Positions 1-11,500 of a stretch of 64,000 nt of DNA are shown here, piece by piece. Source of the DNA: Crambe crambe. Taxonomy: Eukaryota > Porifera > Demospongiae > Poecilosclerida > Crambeidae. The notes beneath the pieces are model-generated. The model had not been told where the DNA came from, did not search any database, and saw only the letters and a program-made list of their open reading frames with translations. The position numbers and the translations under genes were made by a program. The stretch spans positions 4,482,404-4,546,403 of the forward strand of contig OZ004597.1 of NCBI GenBank assembly GCA_963924555.1. The letters are read 5' to 3'. Position 1 is the first letter of the stretch; each line of letters begins with the position of its first letter.

Positions 1-786
1 TAAATCATTGAGCCTTTTCACTTTTTGTTGCGCTAAATACCTTGCCTCTGTTCGCCAGGTACCTACCCTATAGATTATATGTGCACATGCCTGTTTCCAA
101 TCCTGTGTACGTAGTCTAGTATATCTGCATTTATCTACTTGGTATGTTTTTTTTTTGTCCTTTTTTCCAAGGGCAACCACATACTAAGTAGAAGAACATT
201 AGAAGAACATTTTTGCAGAAGAATAAAGACACTAACCTAGCAATTAGAATCAGTTTTTCGGTTGGAGTATTTTTGGAAGGGTCATCACTGTTGCTGGCAT
301 TTGACATGTATTGGTTAATGGCAAATACATCAAGCTATGTAAGCTAAAAAAGAAATGGCATCCCTCACTGAACTATCTTTATTTTCTGAGCAATGGCTGA
401 GGATGGCATAATTTTGGTTTGAGAACAGAAACTACATTGGGGCAACCACATATCAAGAGAAAAGAAGTAGTAGAAGAAATGAAGATGCTAACCTGGAAGA
501 AAGTATTATAGAAGAAATGGAGATGCTAACCTAGCAGTATCAAGAAGAAAAGTATGCTAACCTAAGGAGTGTAAAGATTGTCACTTTTTGCTGGTACTCA
601 GTCAATAAAATAGAGCAGTGCTATATGAGCCATTCGTAGAGAGAGAAGCATCTTGCTAGCCTTGAACTGAGCAATGGCTGAGAAATAGAAGGTGGTGTAT
701 AATTAATTTTTTCAGTAGCTAAAATGTCAGAACTTGTAAATGTCCATGTTTGACTCCTTATCATAGTTTATGTGGTCTTTGCATAG
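1..786. other. MSH2 intron with dispersed repeat
   Basis: No coding exon is visible here. The stretch lies upstream of the first recognisable MSH2 exon, so it is probably intron. It holds a dispersed repeat. The phrase CAAGGGCAACCACATAC occurs near 169 and again near 10740, and both places are followed by a similar stretch ending in an AATGGCTGAG motif (near 391 and 11045). A shorter internal echo of the repeat (GGGGCAACCACATATCAAG) is at about 438. Confidence 0.5.
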
Positions 787-1939
787 ATTGGTGTTGCAGT
801 ATTGATGGCCCAGGCTGGATGTTTTGTCCCATGCACATCAGCGTCAATTTGCATAGTGGACTCAATATTGGCACGGGTAGGAGCTGGAGACTCCCAACTC
901 AAAGGTGTATCTACATTCATGGCAGAAATGCTGGAAACTTCCTCAATACTCAAGGTATGGACATGTGCTTATATATCACTGTGGACCAGGAGTGCAATTA
1001 TATTTTCCTTGAGCAATTAGCCAATTTTATTGAGCTAGAGCACATGGCCCTTAAAAGAATGAAGTAAAAAGACTGGAAACTATTTGCTACATAGTCAAAA
1101 CTTTGGCCTCAATACTGGGTTCATTTCATGGCAAGATATAAATTGAACTAGCTAGCCTGGATTCTAGGGCAGTGCATGTTTCTTTGCCATACTTCAAGTA
1201 CAGTTTGTGTGCAGGCAGCAACTTCAGATTCACTGGTGATCATTGATGAGTTGGGTAGAGGGACATCTACTTATGATGGATTTGGACTTGCTTGGGCTAT
1301 ATCAAGGCAGGTTTGCGCTGCAGCATTTGCTGATTAAAATTAAACCTTTTTTTTTTTTTTTTTTTCAGGCACATTGCTACTGAAATAAAATGTTTTTGTT
1401 TATTTGCTACTCATTTTCATGAACTTACTCTTCTTGCTAATGAAGTTCCTACAGTCAGGAATCTTCATGTTACAGCTCTGACTTCAAATGAAAAACTGAC
1501 TCTGCTATATCGAGTGAAGCCTGGAGTGTGTGACCAAAGCTTTGGACTGCATGTGGCAGAACTAGCCCAGTTTCCTGCTCATGTGATCGAGTTCGCTAAA
1601 AAAAAGGTGGTGGAGTTAGAAATTTGGAATTCTCATCAGTTGAAAGGTCTGTCGTAAGGCATGGGTATTTACACTGATTTTAGTTTGTTATTTTGGTGTA
1701 TAGCTTCCACTGAAACTATTGATGAACCTCCTCAGGCGAAGAAGAAGAAATTAGAGAAAGAAGAAAACGAAGAAGGTGAAAAAATCATTGAAAATTTTCT
1801 TTCTTCAGTTCGTGAACTTGCGTCTTCCGGTATCAGTGATCAAGAAATGACTTTAAAACTGGAAAAATTAAAGTTAGATTTTTTGAGTACAGATAATGCA
1901 TACGTCAAATCAATCCTGGTAACTCTTCAACACAACTGA
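787..1939 (+). CDS. MSH2: DNA mismatch repair protein MSH2, C-terminal exons
   Basis: MutS homolog that pairs with MSH6 or MSH3 in the nucleus and uses ATP to signal mismatches. Four exons are visible: 787-954, 1215-1306, 1369-1646 and 1704-1939. Exon one carries the ABC signature region ([16 protein letters not shown]). Exon two carries Walker B ([16 protein letters not shown]). Exon three carries the ATHFHEL segment and [14 protein letters not shown]. The last exon is a lysine-rich stretch plus the helical C-terminus used for heterodimer formation, ending in LQHN-stop. The Walker A exon and everything N-terminal lie off the left edge. Reading phase is kept only if the second intron starts with GC (AAG|GCAGGT), giving SRHIATEIK across the junction. 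The match to MSH2 rather than other MutS proteins rests on long identical stretches recalled from the family. Confidence 0.95.
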
Positions 1940-2247
1940 TTTTATTCTCAACGTTTTGTTGCGATGCGCATGCGCAGCAAGGGGACATCAAGCTATTCTC
2001 ACCTAATCATAATTATGTCCACCCTCAGACTAACTGTTTTAGTATTATTTTTGCTTTTGATGCCTTTGGGCTTACATGTATATGAATTTGAATTAAGTGT
2101 GCTATGTCTGGCCAGCTGGGGCCAAAAAATTTTGAAAGCTTACTAAAATACGCGCTTGTTCGACACATTTTCGCGTTGAAATAATGATCCTTACCAGCTA
2201 GCGGTGTAGTTAATAAGGGGGTGGGGCTGTATTGCAGAGTCGTTGTC
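1940..2247. other. intergenic, MSH2 3' flank and promoter side of F-box gene
   Basis: Short spacer between two same-strand genes. No TATA box or canonical AATAAA was found. ACGCGCTTG and TTCGCGTTG around 2150-2177 are the only GC-rich patches. Confidence 0.4.
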
Positions 2248-5200
2248 ATGGCCTCTTTCCCCCAACTTAAGACTGAAGTTCTTAAACTAAGTAACGAGCA
2301 GAAGTATGCAGTTACTGTCGATTTGTTGAATGTCACACCCGTAAGATTTAGTATACATGCTGGTTAATTATAAAACGGCTGACAATTCCTACCATTGCTA
2401 GGTACTAGTCTAGCAAGTTATGTTAGGGTGGTCTACAGCTGCAACCACTTATCTTTGAAGTTTTTTCTTTTTCACTGCACACACTGAAACTATCAGACCA
2501 CCAGTGGCATAGCTAACTTCTATTTTTTTGCTATTCAGATTGTATAGCTAACTATATGTGTGTTCATGTGAGATGTGTATTCTTGAATGATTTAGATGCA
2601 TTACTTGCGGGTGCTTTATGATGTCATTAAACAACTGCTGTCGTTTGATATCATTTCCCAACTTCCAGTTGAAATTTCAAAGATTATCTTCTCCTTCCTT
2701 GATGTGTCTTCCCTGTGTGCAGCTGGTGCATGCTGTCGCAAGTGGAGGGAAATAGCCAATGCTGATTCACTGTGGTATGTACTTGAAAGAGAGAACAAGT
2801 GTTATAGCTGCTGCAGTAAGTATGATCTCACCCCCAGCTGCACCACTCCAATTATGGCCATAGCAATATACCGACTAAGGTTTGCTAAGTGGCACTAAGT
2901 CATACGGTGCTCACTAACTAGCATAGCTATAGCTATATGTTCTAATGAATAATCCCCCTCATACTATGACAATGAAAATCTATCATCATCCCAAACTGGT
3001 TTCTCCATCCATGCAGGAAAAAATTATGCCAGTATAAAAATTTCAGCCAGCTTTCATATTTTCCAGCTAGCACTTCACATTCTGTTTCATCAAGAAGTAA
3101 ATCGTCTTCTCCCACTGCATCCCCATGCCACTGGAAGAAAGTGTTCGCAAAAGCTTTCACCCTGCAGCAAAACTGGAGAAAGGGAAAATACTCTTTGCAT
3201 CCTATACTGAGAGGTCACAAAAAGACAGTCACAAGTATTGCTTGTGAAGGTCAGCATTTACTCAGTGTACATGTATTATTTAACACTCAGTATGTTATAC
3301 AGGTAAGATATTAGTGTCAGGTTCAGCAGACAACACAGTACGTGTTTGGAGTCTTGAGTCACTTGAATGTTTGCATGTCTTAGAGAGACATACAGATGCA
3401 GTTAATGAAGTCATCATGAAGGTAATAATAAAATGTGTGCTGCAATGCTGTATGATTCCAGTACAGAAGGATGCGCATGCCTTTCATAATGGTACCTTTT
3501 TTCAAACAGGGTGGACTTATTATTACAGCCTGTAATGATGGTCTGGTACGAGTTTTTGATGCAAAATCAGGACAATACTTGAAGTAAATACCTATTAAAC
3601 ATCCATTATGTTTTCACAGTGTTAACACATTTAATTAGATCACTTCATGGTCACAGTGGCTCTGTGGAACATGTTGCTTGTAATGGTAGAGTGATCATCA
3701 GTGGAGGAAGTGATTGGTAAGCTATTTCCTACTCTTATTAAAAAGCTATATGTACAAATCAAATTATCAAGTGTGCAGTCTATACATGTTATGACTCCAT
3801 GTTTCTGACAAATTCACATAATAGAAATTTTTTTAAAATTGAATCCAATTTTCTGTCTATCTCTTATTTCTACATGAATGATGACTGGATGGCATGGGTA
3901 TGGGGTGCCGTTTGTTTCAAAATTCAGTCAAGAAGGAATTTACACAGGTGGTGGACATTTATCAACACAGGGGGTGGGAATTTACTAAATCTCAACCATG
4001 CTCGTACACAGGTGGTGGACATTTACTAAATCTCAACCATGCTCACACACGGGGGGTGGGAATTTACTAAATCTCAACCATGCTCGTACACGGGTGGTGG
4101 ACATTTACTAAATCTCAACCATGCTCACACACGGGGGGTGGGAATTTACTAAATCTCAACCATGCTCGTACACGGGTGGTGGACATTTACTAAATCTCAA
4201 TCATACTCACACAGGGGGTGGACATTTACTAAATCTCAACCATGCTCACATGTGTGTGAGCATGGTTGAGATTAATGTTCACCACCCATGTAGCTATGAG
4301 CATGGTTGAGATTTAGTAAATTCCCACCCCCTGTGTGTGAGCATGGTTGAGATTTAGTAAATGTCCACCACCTGTGTGCGAGCATGGTTGAGATTTAGTA
4401 AATTCCCACCCCCTGATGTCCACCACCTGTGTAAATTCCTTCTTGACCGAATTTTGAAACAAACGGTACCCCATACATGGGTAATATAGCCTTGTAAAAG
4501 TTTGGGAAATTCCTGAAGGAAGGATCAAACATACCATGAGTGGCCACACTGAAGATATTGAGGTAAACCCCCATGCATGTGCATATGGGTAGTACATTAT
4601 TTTTATGGGGTACAAAACTAAGGGTCTCCATTTAATGATGATATACAACGGGCACCATTAAAAAATTTAATAATGGATGGGTGTTATGATAAGCATCATT
4701 TACATGGATGTTATCTATATTGGTATTCTATCCTATGGACTACTTAAAGGTTAGGAACCCATCATCATTCATTTCATGTGGTATAATCACAGTGCTTTCA
4801 GAGGGATCATGGTAAACTGTTTATACACAAACAATCACAGTGTCTATGGCTGAGTGAAGGGCACATGGCTATTTCTGGGTCCTGGGACTGTACTATGAGA
4901 GTGTGGGATATTGACGCAGGCATTTGTAAGCTACTCCTAATGAGTCATACTGAAGGTAAATATACTGATACTGCACGTTAGAATTTCTGTTATGCAGTTG
5001 TGTGAAGAACAAGTGCATAACATGGTGTGTGTGACAGATATTCTACTAGAATACTGTGAGAGAGTTATGAGTGGCTCTTGCTGTAATAATTGTGAGAGAA
5101 CTGTGTATACTGACTGTGTGAGAGAACAATACTGCTATACTGCAGTGTGTGAGAAAACTGTGAGTGAATACTGCTGTAAGAGAACTGAGACTGTTAGTGA

Positions 5201-5974
5201 ATTGTTAGAGAGCTGTTAGTGAATACTGCTACGTATAACTATTATGTGAGAGAGCTAAGACTGACTCTTGATGTCACAGCATGTCTTGATATCTGTGTGA
5301 GAGAAGCGATGAGTCACAATATGTCTATATCTGTGTCAGAGCTATGAGTGGGTTGATCTTGCTGTACAGTTGTCTACTGCTGTGTATGTGTGAAGTGGAG
5401 ACTGGTGAGTGGTGGAGGAGATCACAATGTGAAAGTGTGGGATCTGGAATCTGGCAATATGATAAGAACATTAACTGGACACAAGCAAGAAGTGGTAACC
5501 TTTTTTAATGAATGGTAAATATACATGTAATCCATTTTTACATAGCTATGTCTTCAATGCTCAAGTGACTTGATTGCTTCTGCCTCAGCTGATAGTTCAA
5601 TTCGACTATGGAATTACACTGGTTAGCTTTGCATACTGTTTGTGTGTCCATCTGTCAATCTTCTTATGACGTATAATAGGGGTTTGTTTAAATGTCTTGA
5701 ATGGTCACATTGGGATAGTGCGATGTCTACACATGAAAGGGAACATTCTAGTGTCTGGAGGAGACAGAAAGAGAATTATAGTCTGGGATATCGAGGTTAG
5801 TTATTGGTACTAATGGTGTGGATATAATGATTGGTCACATTGTAGACGGGGGAACAGTTGCATACAGTGTACAGACAGAAGAGTCTATTGCACCGAATGT
5901 GTGTTACAGACACTCAAATTATAACAGCATCACCAGACTCACCTGGAACTGTCAGCATTGTGAATTATTACTAA
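2248..5974 (+). CDS. F-box and WD40-repeat protein
   Basis: Likely substrate-recognition subunit of an SCF ubiquitin ligase. Eleven exons keep phase throughout: 2248-2340, 2596-2774, 3017-3249, 3303-3421, 3510-3583, 3639-3716, 4804-4955, 5370-5494, 5546-5621, 5680-5795 and 5846-5974, giving about 457 residues. The F-box is in exon two (QLPVEISKIIFSFLDVSSL, then CCRKWREIANADSLW). A serine-rich linker follows, then a beta-propeller with recognisable blades such as SGSADNTVRVWSLESLECL, TACNDGLVRVFDAKSG, SGSWDCTMRVWDIDAG, SGGGDHNVKVWDLESG, ASADSSIRLWNYTG and SGGDRKRIIVWDIE. The start is the first ATG of an exon whose frame runs into the F-box exon. The fold and order match FBXW-type proteins. I cannot assign an ortholog, so no symbol is given. 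Confidence 0.9.
3893..4481. repeat. fold-back element with minisatellite core
   Basis: Two inverted arms of about 65 bp, at 3893-3958 and about 4417-4481, share ACCGTTTGTTTCAAAATTC-like sequence with few mismatches. Between them a roughly 36-bp unit (GGTGGACATTTACTAAATCT then CAACCATGCTC) repeats first in one orientation up to about 4250, then in the reverse orientation to about 4435. Units alternate between a GGTGGACA and a GGGTGGGAA variant. The whole sits in the intron between the 3639-3716 and 4804-4955 exons of the F-box/WD40 gene and could fold into one long hairpin. Confidence 0.85.
4985..5345. repeat. degenerate GTGAGAGAACTG repeat in WD40 intron
   Basis: Imperfect repeats of GTGAGAGAACTG and GAATACTGCT-like words, about 20-35 bp apart, fill most of the intron between exons 4804-4955 and 5370-5494. 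Many copies contain GTGAGAG, which resembles a 5' splice site. Confidence 0.6.
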
Positions 5975-6137
5975 AACTTTAATACCATCATAAGAATACA
6001 ATTAATCTCGTGGTCATGTTATAAATACTAATAACTGTACTAAAAGTAAAGTTACTACCAAATGAGATAAGAAACATGTCAGGGATCCCAAGTTAAGTGC
6101 ATCTACATGAATATTTGTGATCGTGTCACTCGAAGGG

Positions 6138-6148
6138 TATATAAAAGG
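6138..6148 (+). promoter_or_regulatory. TATA box of the pannexin/LRRC8-like gene
   Basis: TATATAAAAGG lies 39 bases upstream of the ATG at 6187. A start site about 30 bases downstream of the box would leave a 5' leader of only about 20 bases. Confidence 0.55.
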
Positions 6149-6186
6149 AATGATGAGATAGCTGCATCAGAGCATAACCAGCAGGA

Positions 6187-8470
6187 ATGATGCAAGACAA
6201 GAAATTTGAATTATCAAGTGGTTCTAATCCACAGATGAATGGCCAATCACTTCGGATCTTTCTTTGGGATCGCATAACCAAAATCCAGGCAACTATACTC
6301 GCAGTATTTTTCATTTTTGATAATATAGTCAAAATTTTCATTTCACCTTTGTCTCCACCTGGTGTATATATCGAATGTGATGCTGATAGTGATGTGATGG
6401 ACACAGTTGTCAAACACTGCAGACACCAACTAGCAAATATGCCAGACTACCTTCAGTACATTGTACTGAGTCAAGTCATACTGTTCAATATAATGCCATA
6501 CTGGTGGACTACACTATGGTCGAGAAAGATCAATACATTTGTTTCTGCTATTAACAGGCTGATTTCACTTAAGGAAAGTGAAAGGCGATCTGAAACAACT
6601 TCAGATGAAATCTGCAAACTACACAAAACTTTTTCAAAGAGCAAAAAGTTGTACTGGTCATACTTGCTACTGAAATTTTGTCTTCCCATCACAATATCAG
6701 CCACATATTTGTTAGTGCTTTTGCATTTTGGCAAGAACCTTATCAGTTTGACATTTACGTGTAGCAACATGAGCTTAAATATTTGGCCAATTGAAGAAGA
6801 TAATGTCACCTGCATAGTTTACCCCTTTTCCATACGTATCAGACTACTTTCCATCAATTATGTCGTTCTAGGGGTGATCACTTTCACACTATTATGTGGT
6901 CTGTGCTACATGCTAGTGCTTCCTTTTCACACTAATGAATCGGAATATCGTGACAGAGCTGAATTCATTGCCTATACTGGTTTAAAAATAGACAATTTCG
7001 CTGGTAAATGCCATGATTCATGCAAATGTAAGTCATCAAATTATAGTGTAATGAAAAGTACCTTTGTCATACATGCCACTTGTGACACTTACAGGGTCAC
7101 TTAGAACTTCTCCAAATGATTTCCATTTCCTACTTCTTCAAATCCATTCAAGTGCAGCAAAAATAATCAAAGGTATGCTGACAGAAAACGAGGTGAATAG
7201 GATAAAAGAGGAAAAATATTACTACTCTACTAACCAGTGCCATATGGTAAGTTGAAACATCCATTTTGAGCAAAACAATAGGAATTGTTACTATTATTCA
7301 GGGGGTGGTTGTAGATGGCCTCCAGTTAATTAGTGGTATCAGTGGCATTACAGAGTCTCTTATCAATGGACGTAAATGCATCGGAATTTTAGTTTCCCAC
7401 AACAATGACATCATGACATACATGCTAAGGACACAATTCTTTGAAAAGGTATATGCCAAAATAATATCATTATGATGTGTAGAAGTACTTGAAATCGAAT
7501 AGGTTCTTGGGATCAATTTCAACTCTGCTTGTAATTCCAATGACAGTTCCTCTCTGACCACCTTTCATCAGGGTGTTCCAAACACAATGCAAATTCCTAA
7601 GCATACATGGTCATGGGACAGTTCCAAAGCAGACTCTAACATGGTCAGCACAATTAACATGGAATTTTATGTGCTGAAAAGCTAGACATAATTCAATATA
7701 ATGTATCTCTATTGCAAGGTGAGAGAGGAGGTTATGACTAATATGAACAGGTTAGTTGAAGGACTGGAAGAATATGATGTTTTGATGATCTTTATGCCAA
7801 CACAAGTTGAGTATTTCACACAAAATCATGTAAACTGTCAAGGCAAGATAATTCTTTCAACAGTTACTGCTATATATTTATAATCATGAATATTATAATT
7901 ATTATAGCCAAGAAAGTAGTCCACCTCATTCCAAAAGATGCCACTAACATCTATGTGCTGACATATTACCCTAAATCAATTGGAAAGCACAAACCAGATG
8001 AATTGTTTCTAGGCATGAGAAGTGGACTAGGTATTCCCTTATTTTTACACCAAGTGTACATCAGCCATGATGGCCATAGGTGTATGAACACATCATGCAA
8101 CCAGAGGTAACCACTGAATGTCAGCATATACATTCTGGAATGCAAGTTTTATTCAGTCACTGGAAACTTCTCAAGGATAAGACAGCACTTATCAGCAGCA
8201 CATTTGGGAGTGTTGAGTGTTTTTTTCAAGTGGATGTATATCACTACGAACAGGAATGCCAAACTAACATTGTAAGGAAATGGTGTTGAAATCTATGAAG
8301 TGGCTTGTGGAACACTAGCTAACAATTTTGAGGTTCTATTACGAATATTCCAGTATACAAATCCGCCACATAATCTATCTAATTATCTGAGAATATATAT
8401 ATTTCTGCAGCCTCATGAAGAAACTGGGGAAGAGAATCCAGTTGTATTCATAAATCATAATTCTGAATAA
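6187..8470 (+). CDS. pannexin/LRRC8-like four-helix membrane protein, novel C-terminus
   Basis: Nine exons keep phase: 6187-7027, 7095-7246, 7302-7448, 7503-7643, 7719-7842, 7908-8030, 8055-8106, 8157-8271 and 8411-8470, about 584 residues. Exon one encodes four hydrophobic segments (near residues 35-57, 95-115, 155-180 and 215-245). Two extracellular loops each carry a cysteine pair (CDADSDVMDTVVKHC; FTCSN then NVTC). This matches the topology and loop spacing of the pannexin-like domain of LRRC8 channels. After helix four, NDFHFLLLQIHSSAAKI resembles the LRRC8 linker NDFAFMLHLID. The expected leucine-rich repeats are absent. Instead there are about 270 residues with alternating hydrophobic strands and helices (CIGILVSHNN, YDVLMIFMP, KKVVHLIPKDATNIYVLTYY) that I do not recognise. 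The fifth intron has a GC donor (AAG|GCAAGA). A channel role is inference. Confidence 0.75.
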
Positions 8471-8511
8471 ACTGACTATAGTATATTTAAATAAATAAAT
8501 AAAAAATAAAA

Positions 8512-11500
8512 TTATAAAGTGTCCATATCATCATCTAACCCAATCAAGTCACCTTCTGAAAGATCCCCAAATTCTCCTTTCATGTCATCTACTTCAAGTT
8601 TTACTGGTTCATGATCTGAAGACTGTTCTTGTTTGATAGTACCACTTCGAATCTTACGACTCTCCAAGTAAAACTGGTTAGGATGCTCTAAACTGAATGG
8701 GGCAGAGGAGAGCTACAATATCAAAGGAACAAAAAGAATAATAATAAGAAGAAGAAATGTCAAGTTACTATTGCATGCTCTAATCTAGCCTACCTACATT
8801 TATCCATGAACCTCTCAACCCAGAAGCCCTGTTTGTACCCCTCAACCCAGAAGCCCTGTTGGTCCAGAAGCACTGTTGGTCTTTTTGTATCCTCAACCCA
8901 GAAGCCCTGTTGGTCTTTTTGTACATACCCCTCAACCCAGAAGCCCTGTTGGTCTCTTTGCCCTAGACCGGTGGTTTCTTTGCACATACCCCCCAACCCA
9001 GAAGCACTGTTGGTCTCTTTGTACATACCCCTCAACCCAGAAGCTCTGTTGGTCTCTGTACATACACCTCAACTGGTGGTCTCTTTGTACATACCCCTCA
9101 ACCCACCAGAAGCCCTGTTAAGTCTCTTTGTACATACCCCATGCGTGACTTCAAAATACTTCTGACAAGCCAACTGGTAGTGATGTTCCTGGAGATAGGA
9201 CATGACCTGCCTAACACCTTGGTGAGATAGCCCATGAGCAACAAGCATTTGCTGAATGTGATGATCATCCCAATGCTTGAAGGGACAACCTGCATGAAAC
9301 AAACAACAGGACTTTCTGAACCAGGCAGCATAATTATACTATGAGATTAAGACCCACCATGACAGTCTCCCTGGCCAGGACTGTTTCCCATGATTATCTT
9401 CATACAGCTATAAGCAGTGTAATTGGCTCTCTTGCCTTCCTTACCATATGAATGTCTCACATTGTATGCATACTGCTTGTCAAACTGTAAATAAAGAAAT
9501 TTTGAATAGGCCACACACTAAGATACGTCCACCCATGGCACATCTGGAAGGGTACGTATGTTGATTCTAACCAGATAGTGAACAAAGCTCTTGAGAAACT
9601 TAGAGAATGAACTGAAAAAGATGCATACTTTGTCTGGGTCCATCTTCTTGATGAACTCAGCTCTCCATAGTGCCAGAGCCTGTTCAAGAGTGAGTCCAAT
9701 GCTTTTGAGAAACAAGCCATACTGGAGGCGAGCAAAGTGCTTGAGGTGGTGTTCTCTTCGGAGAGTTTCATGGAGGTGTCGCATGCAAGGAGGGAAGGAC
9801 TCTCTGGCAAGCTATACATACATACATACATACATACATACATACATACATACATACATACATACATACATACATACATACAGCTTTCAAAATCATATAT
9901 GCCCAGTAAAGGAAACGATACTTGCCAAGTTTATTTGTGATAACTGTATTTTCCCCTGAAGCTGACTGCCAGAGGAAAAATCCTCCCCAAGGTAGCGATA
10001 TTTGAGTTTCTTAAGTAGAGGTGAAATCCTTTCATCATCATCCACTACACTTAGATGGTGCAACGTTTTCTACGTAGAGGACAACAATATAGTGCTTCTT
10101 ACACCTAGCTACAAAACGAGGCTTCTATATAAAGCCAGCGTTTATTAAATGTGTGGTGCGGCATGGTGCGTGTACATATGTATGCAAGGTACAAAATATA
10201 AAGGTATGCATGATGTGAAAACCAACTAACCACAAGCTCCTCAGAGAGACGAGCCCTGAATTTATTATATACCAGTGAGACAACCATTTCTGTCTTGCTC
10301 TCTGGAATGTACACAAAACCCTATAGGTGTATAAAATGTACACTGTTATATTCATACCTTGTATATTAGATACCTTGTATACAAAATACCTCATATACTA
10401 CCTTTTATTATATCATACCTCTTTGACTACTGCCTGTCTGGACTGCACAAGATCAAGGGCAGCAGTAAAAGGAACTTTGTGGAAATTGACATTGCCTGAA
10501 GAATCAGTGCCATCACTAGACTTGTGCTGGTAGAATCTATATATATCTTCTGATAACTGAAGCAAGATAGAAAAGAAAATACATGCCCTAATTACAGCTA
10601 GCAAGCACGAAAGTTACTGCAGTACTGTATTAATTAGCATAAGGGTTAGCAAGCAAAGTATTTTTGTACCCCCTAACCAGTCTCTGCTGAATGATTCACA
10701 GAGACTGGGCATGGGGTTGAAGTGTTTTGTTTTTTTTTCAAGGGCAACCACATACAAAGTATTAGAACAAGTTTGCTCGGCACTGGCAGGGCATGTACAT
10801 CATTTGAACTGATAGAAAAAAATTTTGCAGGCTATTACAGGATTTATACTGAAGACTGAAGATCTAAAATCTATTTTATGTCATTACTGTTTTATTAACA
10901 GTGACTCTATAGTTTGTTTGCAGAGTTCTTCATTGAAATATTTGATAAGGGTTGTCACCATTGCTGGCACTTGACGCCAAATTACATATACAGATCAAAG
11001 AGAAAAGGAAATGGCGTAATAGCAGCATGACTGAACTGTTAGCACAATGGCTGAGAAAACGGCATAAAATTTTATGATAATAGTAAGTAACTAAAGCCGT
11101 GTTACACAGGCACCCAACCTGGGTCGAGCCAATCCACCTAATTGATATGACCCGGGTTAGAACCCCCATGTAAACAGGGCTTAAGATGTGCTTGTAAGAG
11201 AGAAAATATTCAAGACGTTTTATTATCTTTCTACTTGTTAAACCCTTTCTGCTAGCAACAAGCTACTCAAGACAAATGGCTAGGTAGATCATGAAACCTC
11301 TTGTTTCAAAAATAATTCTGCTAGTTATCGCACTGTTTCAGCAGTCTTCTATTGCCTACTGGTTCCTGGAAAAATAACCATCAATGCAAGCAATAGAAGG
11401 TATGCTCATATTTATCCACATAAAACATGATATTGCAGTGTACTTCATTCCCACAAACACGTAGGCTTGCTTTGCTCACCCGATAATAAGTGCTAATTTT

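Noticed and set aside
4121-4648. Open frames of GGGHLLNLNHAHT-type repeats on both strands.
   Set aside because: They are the fold-back minisatellite read in different frames.
8790-9165. Long overlapping open frames of repeated [15 protein letters not shown]-type peptides on both strands.
   Set aside because: They are read-throughs of the PRIM2-intron minisatellite. The unit length varies and there are no start, splice or family signals.
9457-9959. Open frames ending or starting in (MYVC)n or (YIHT)n peptides.
   Set aside because: Translation of the (CATA)n microsatellite next to a PRIM2 exon. The remaining part is PRIM2 or its antisense.
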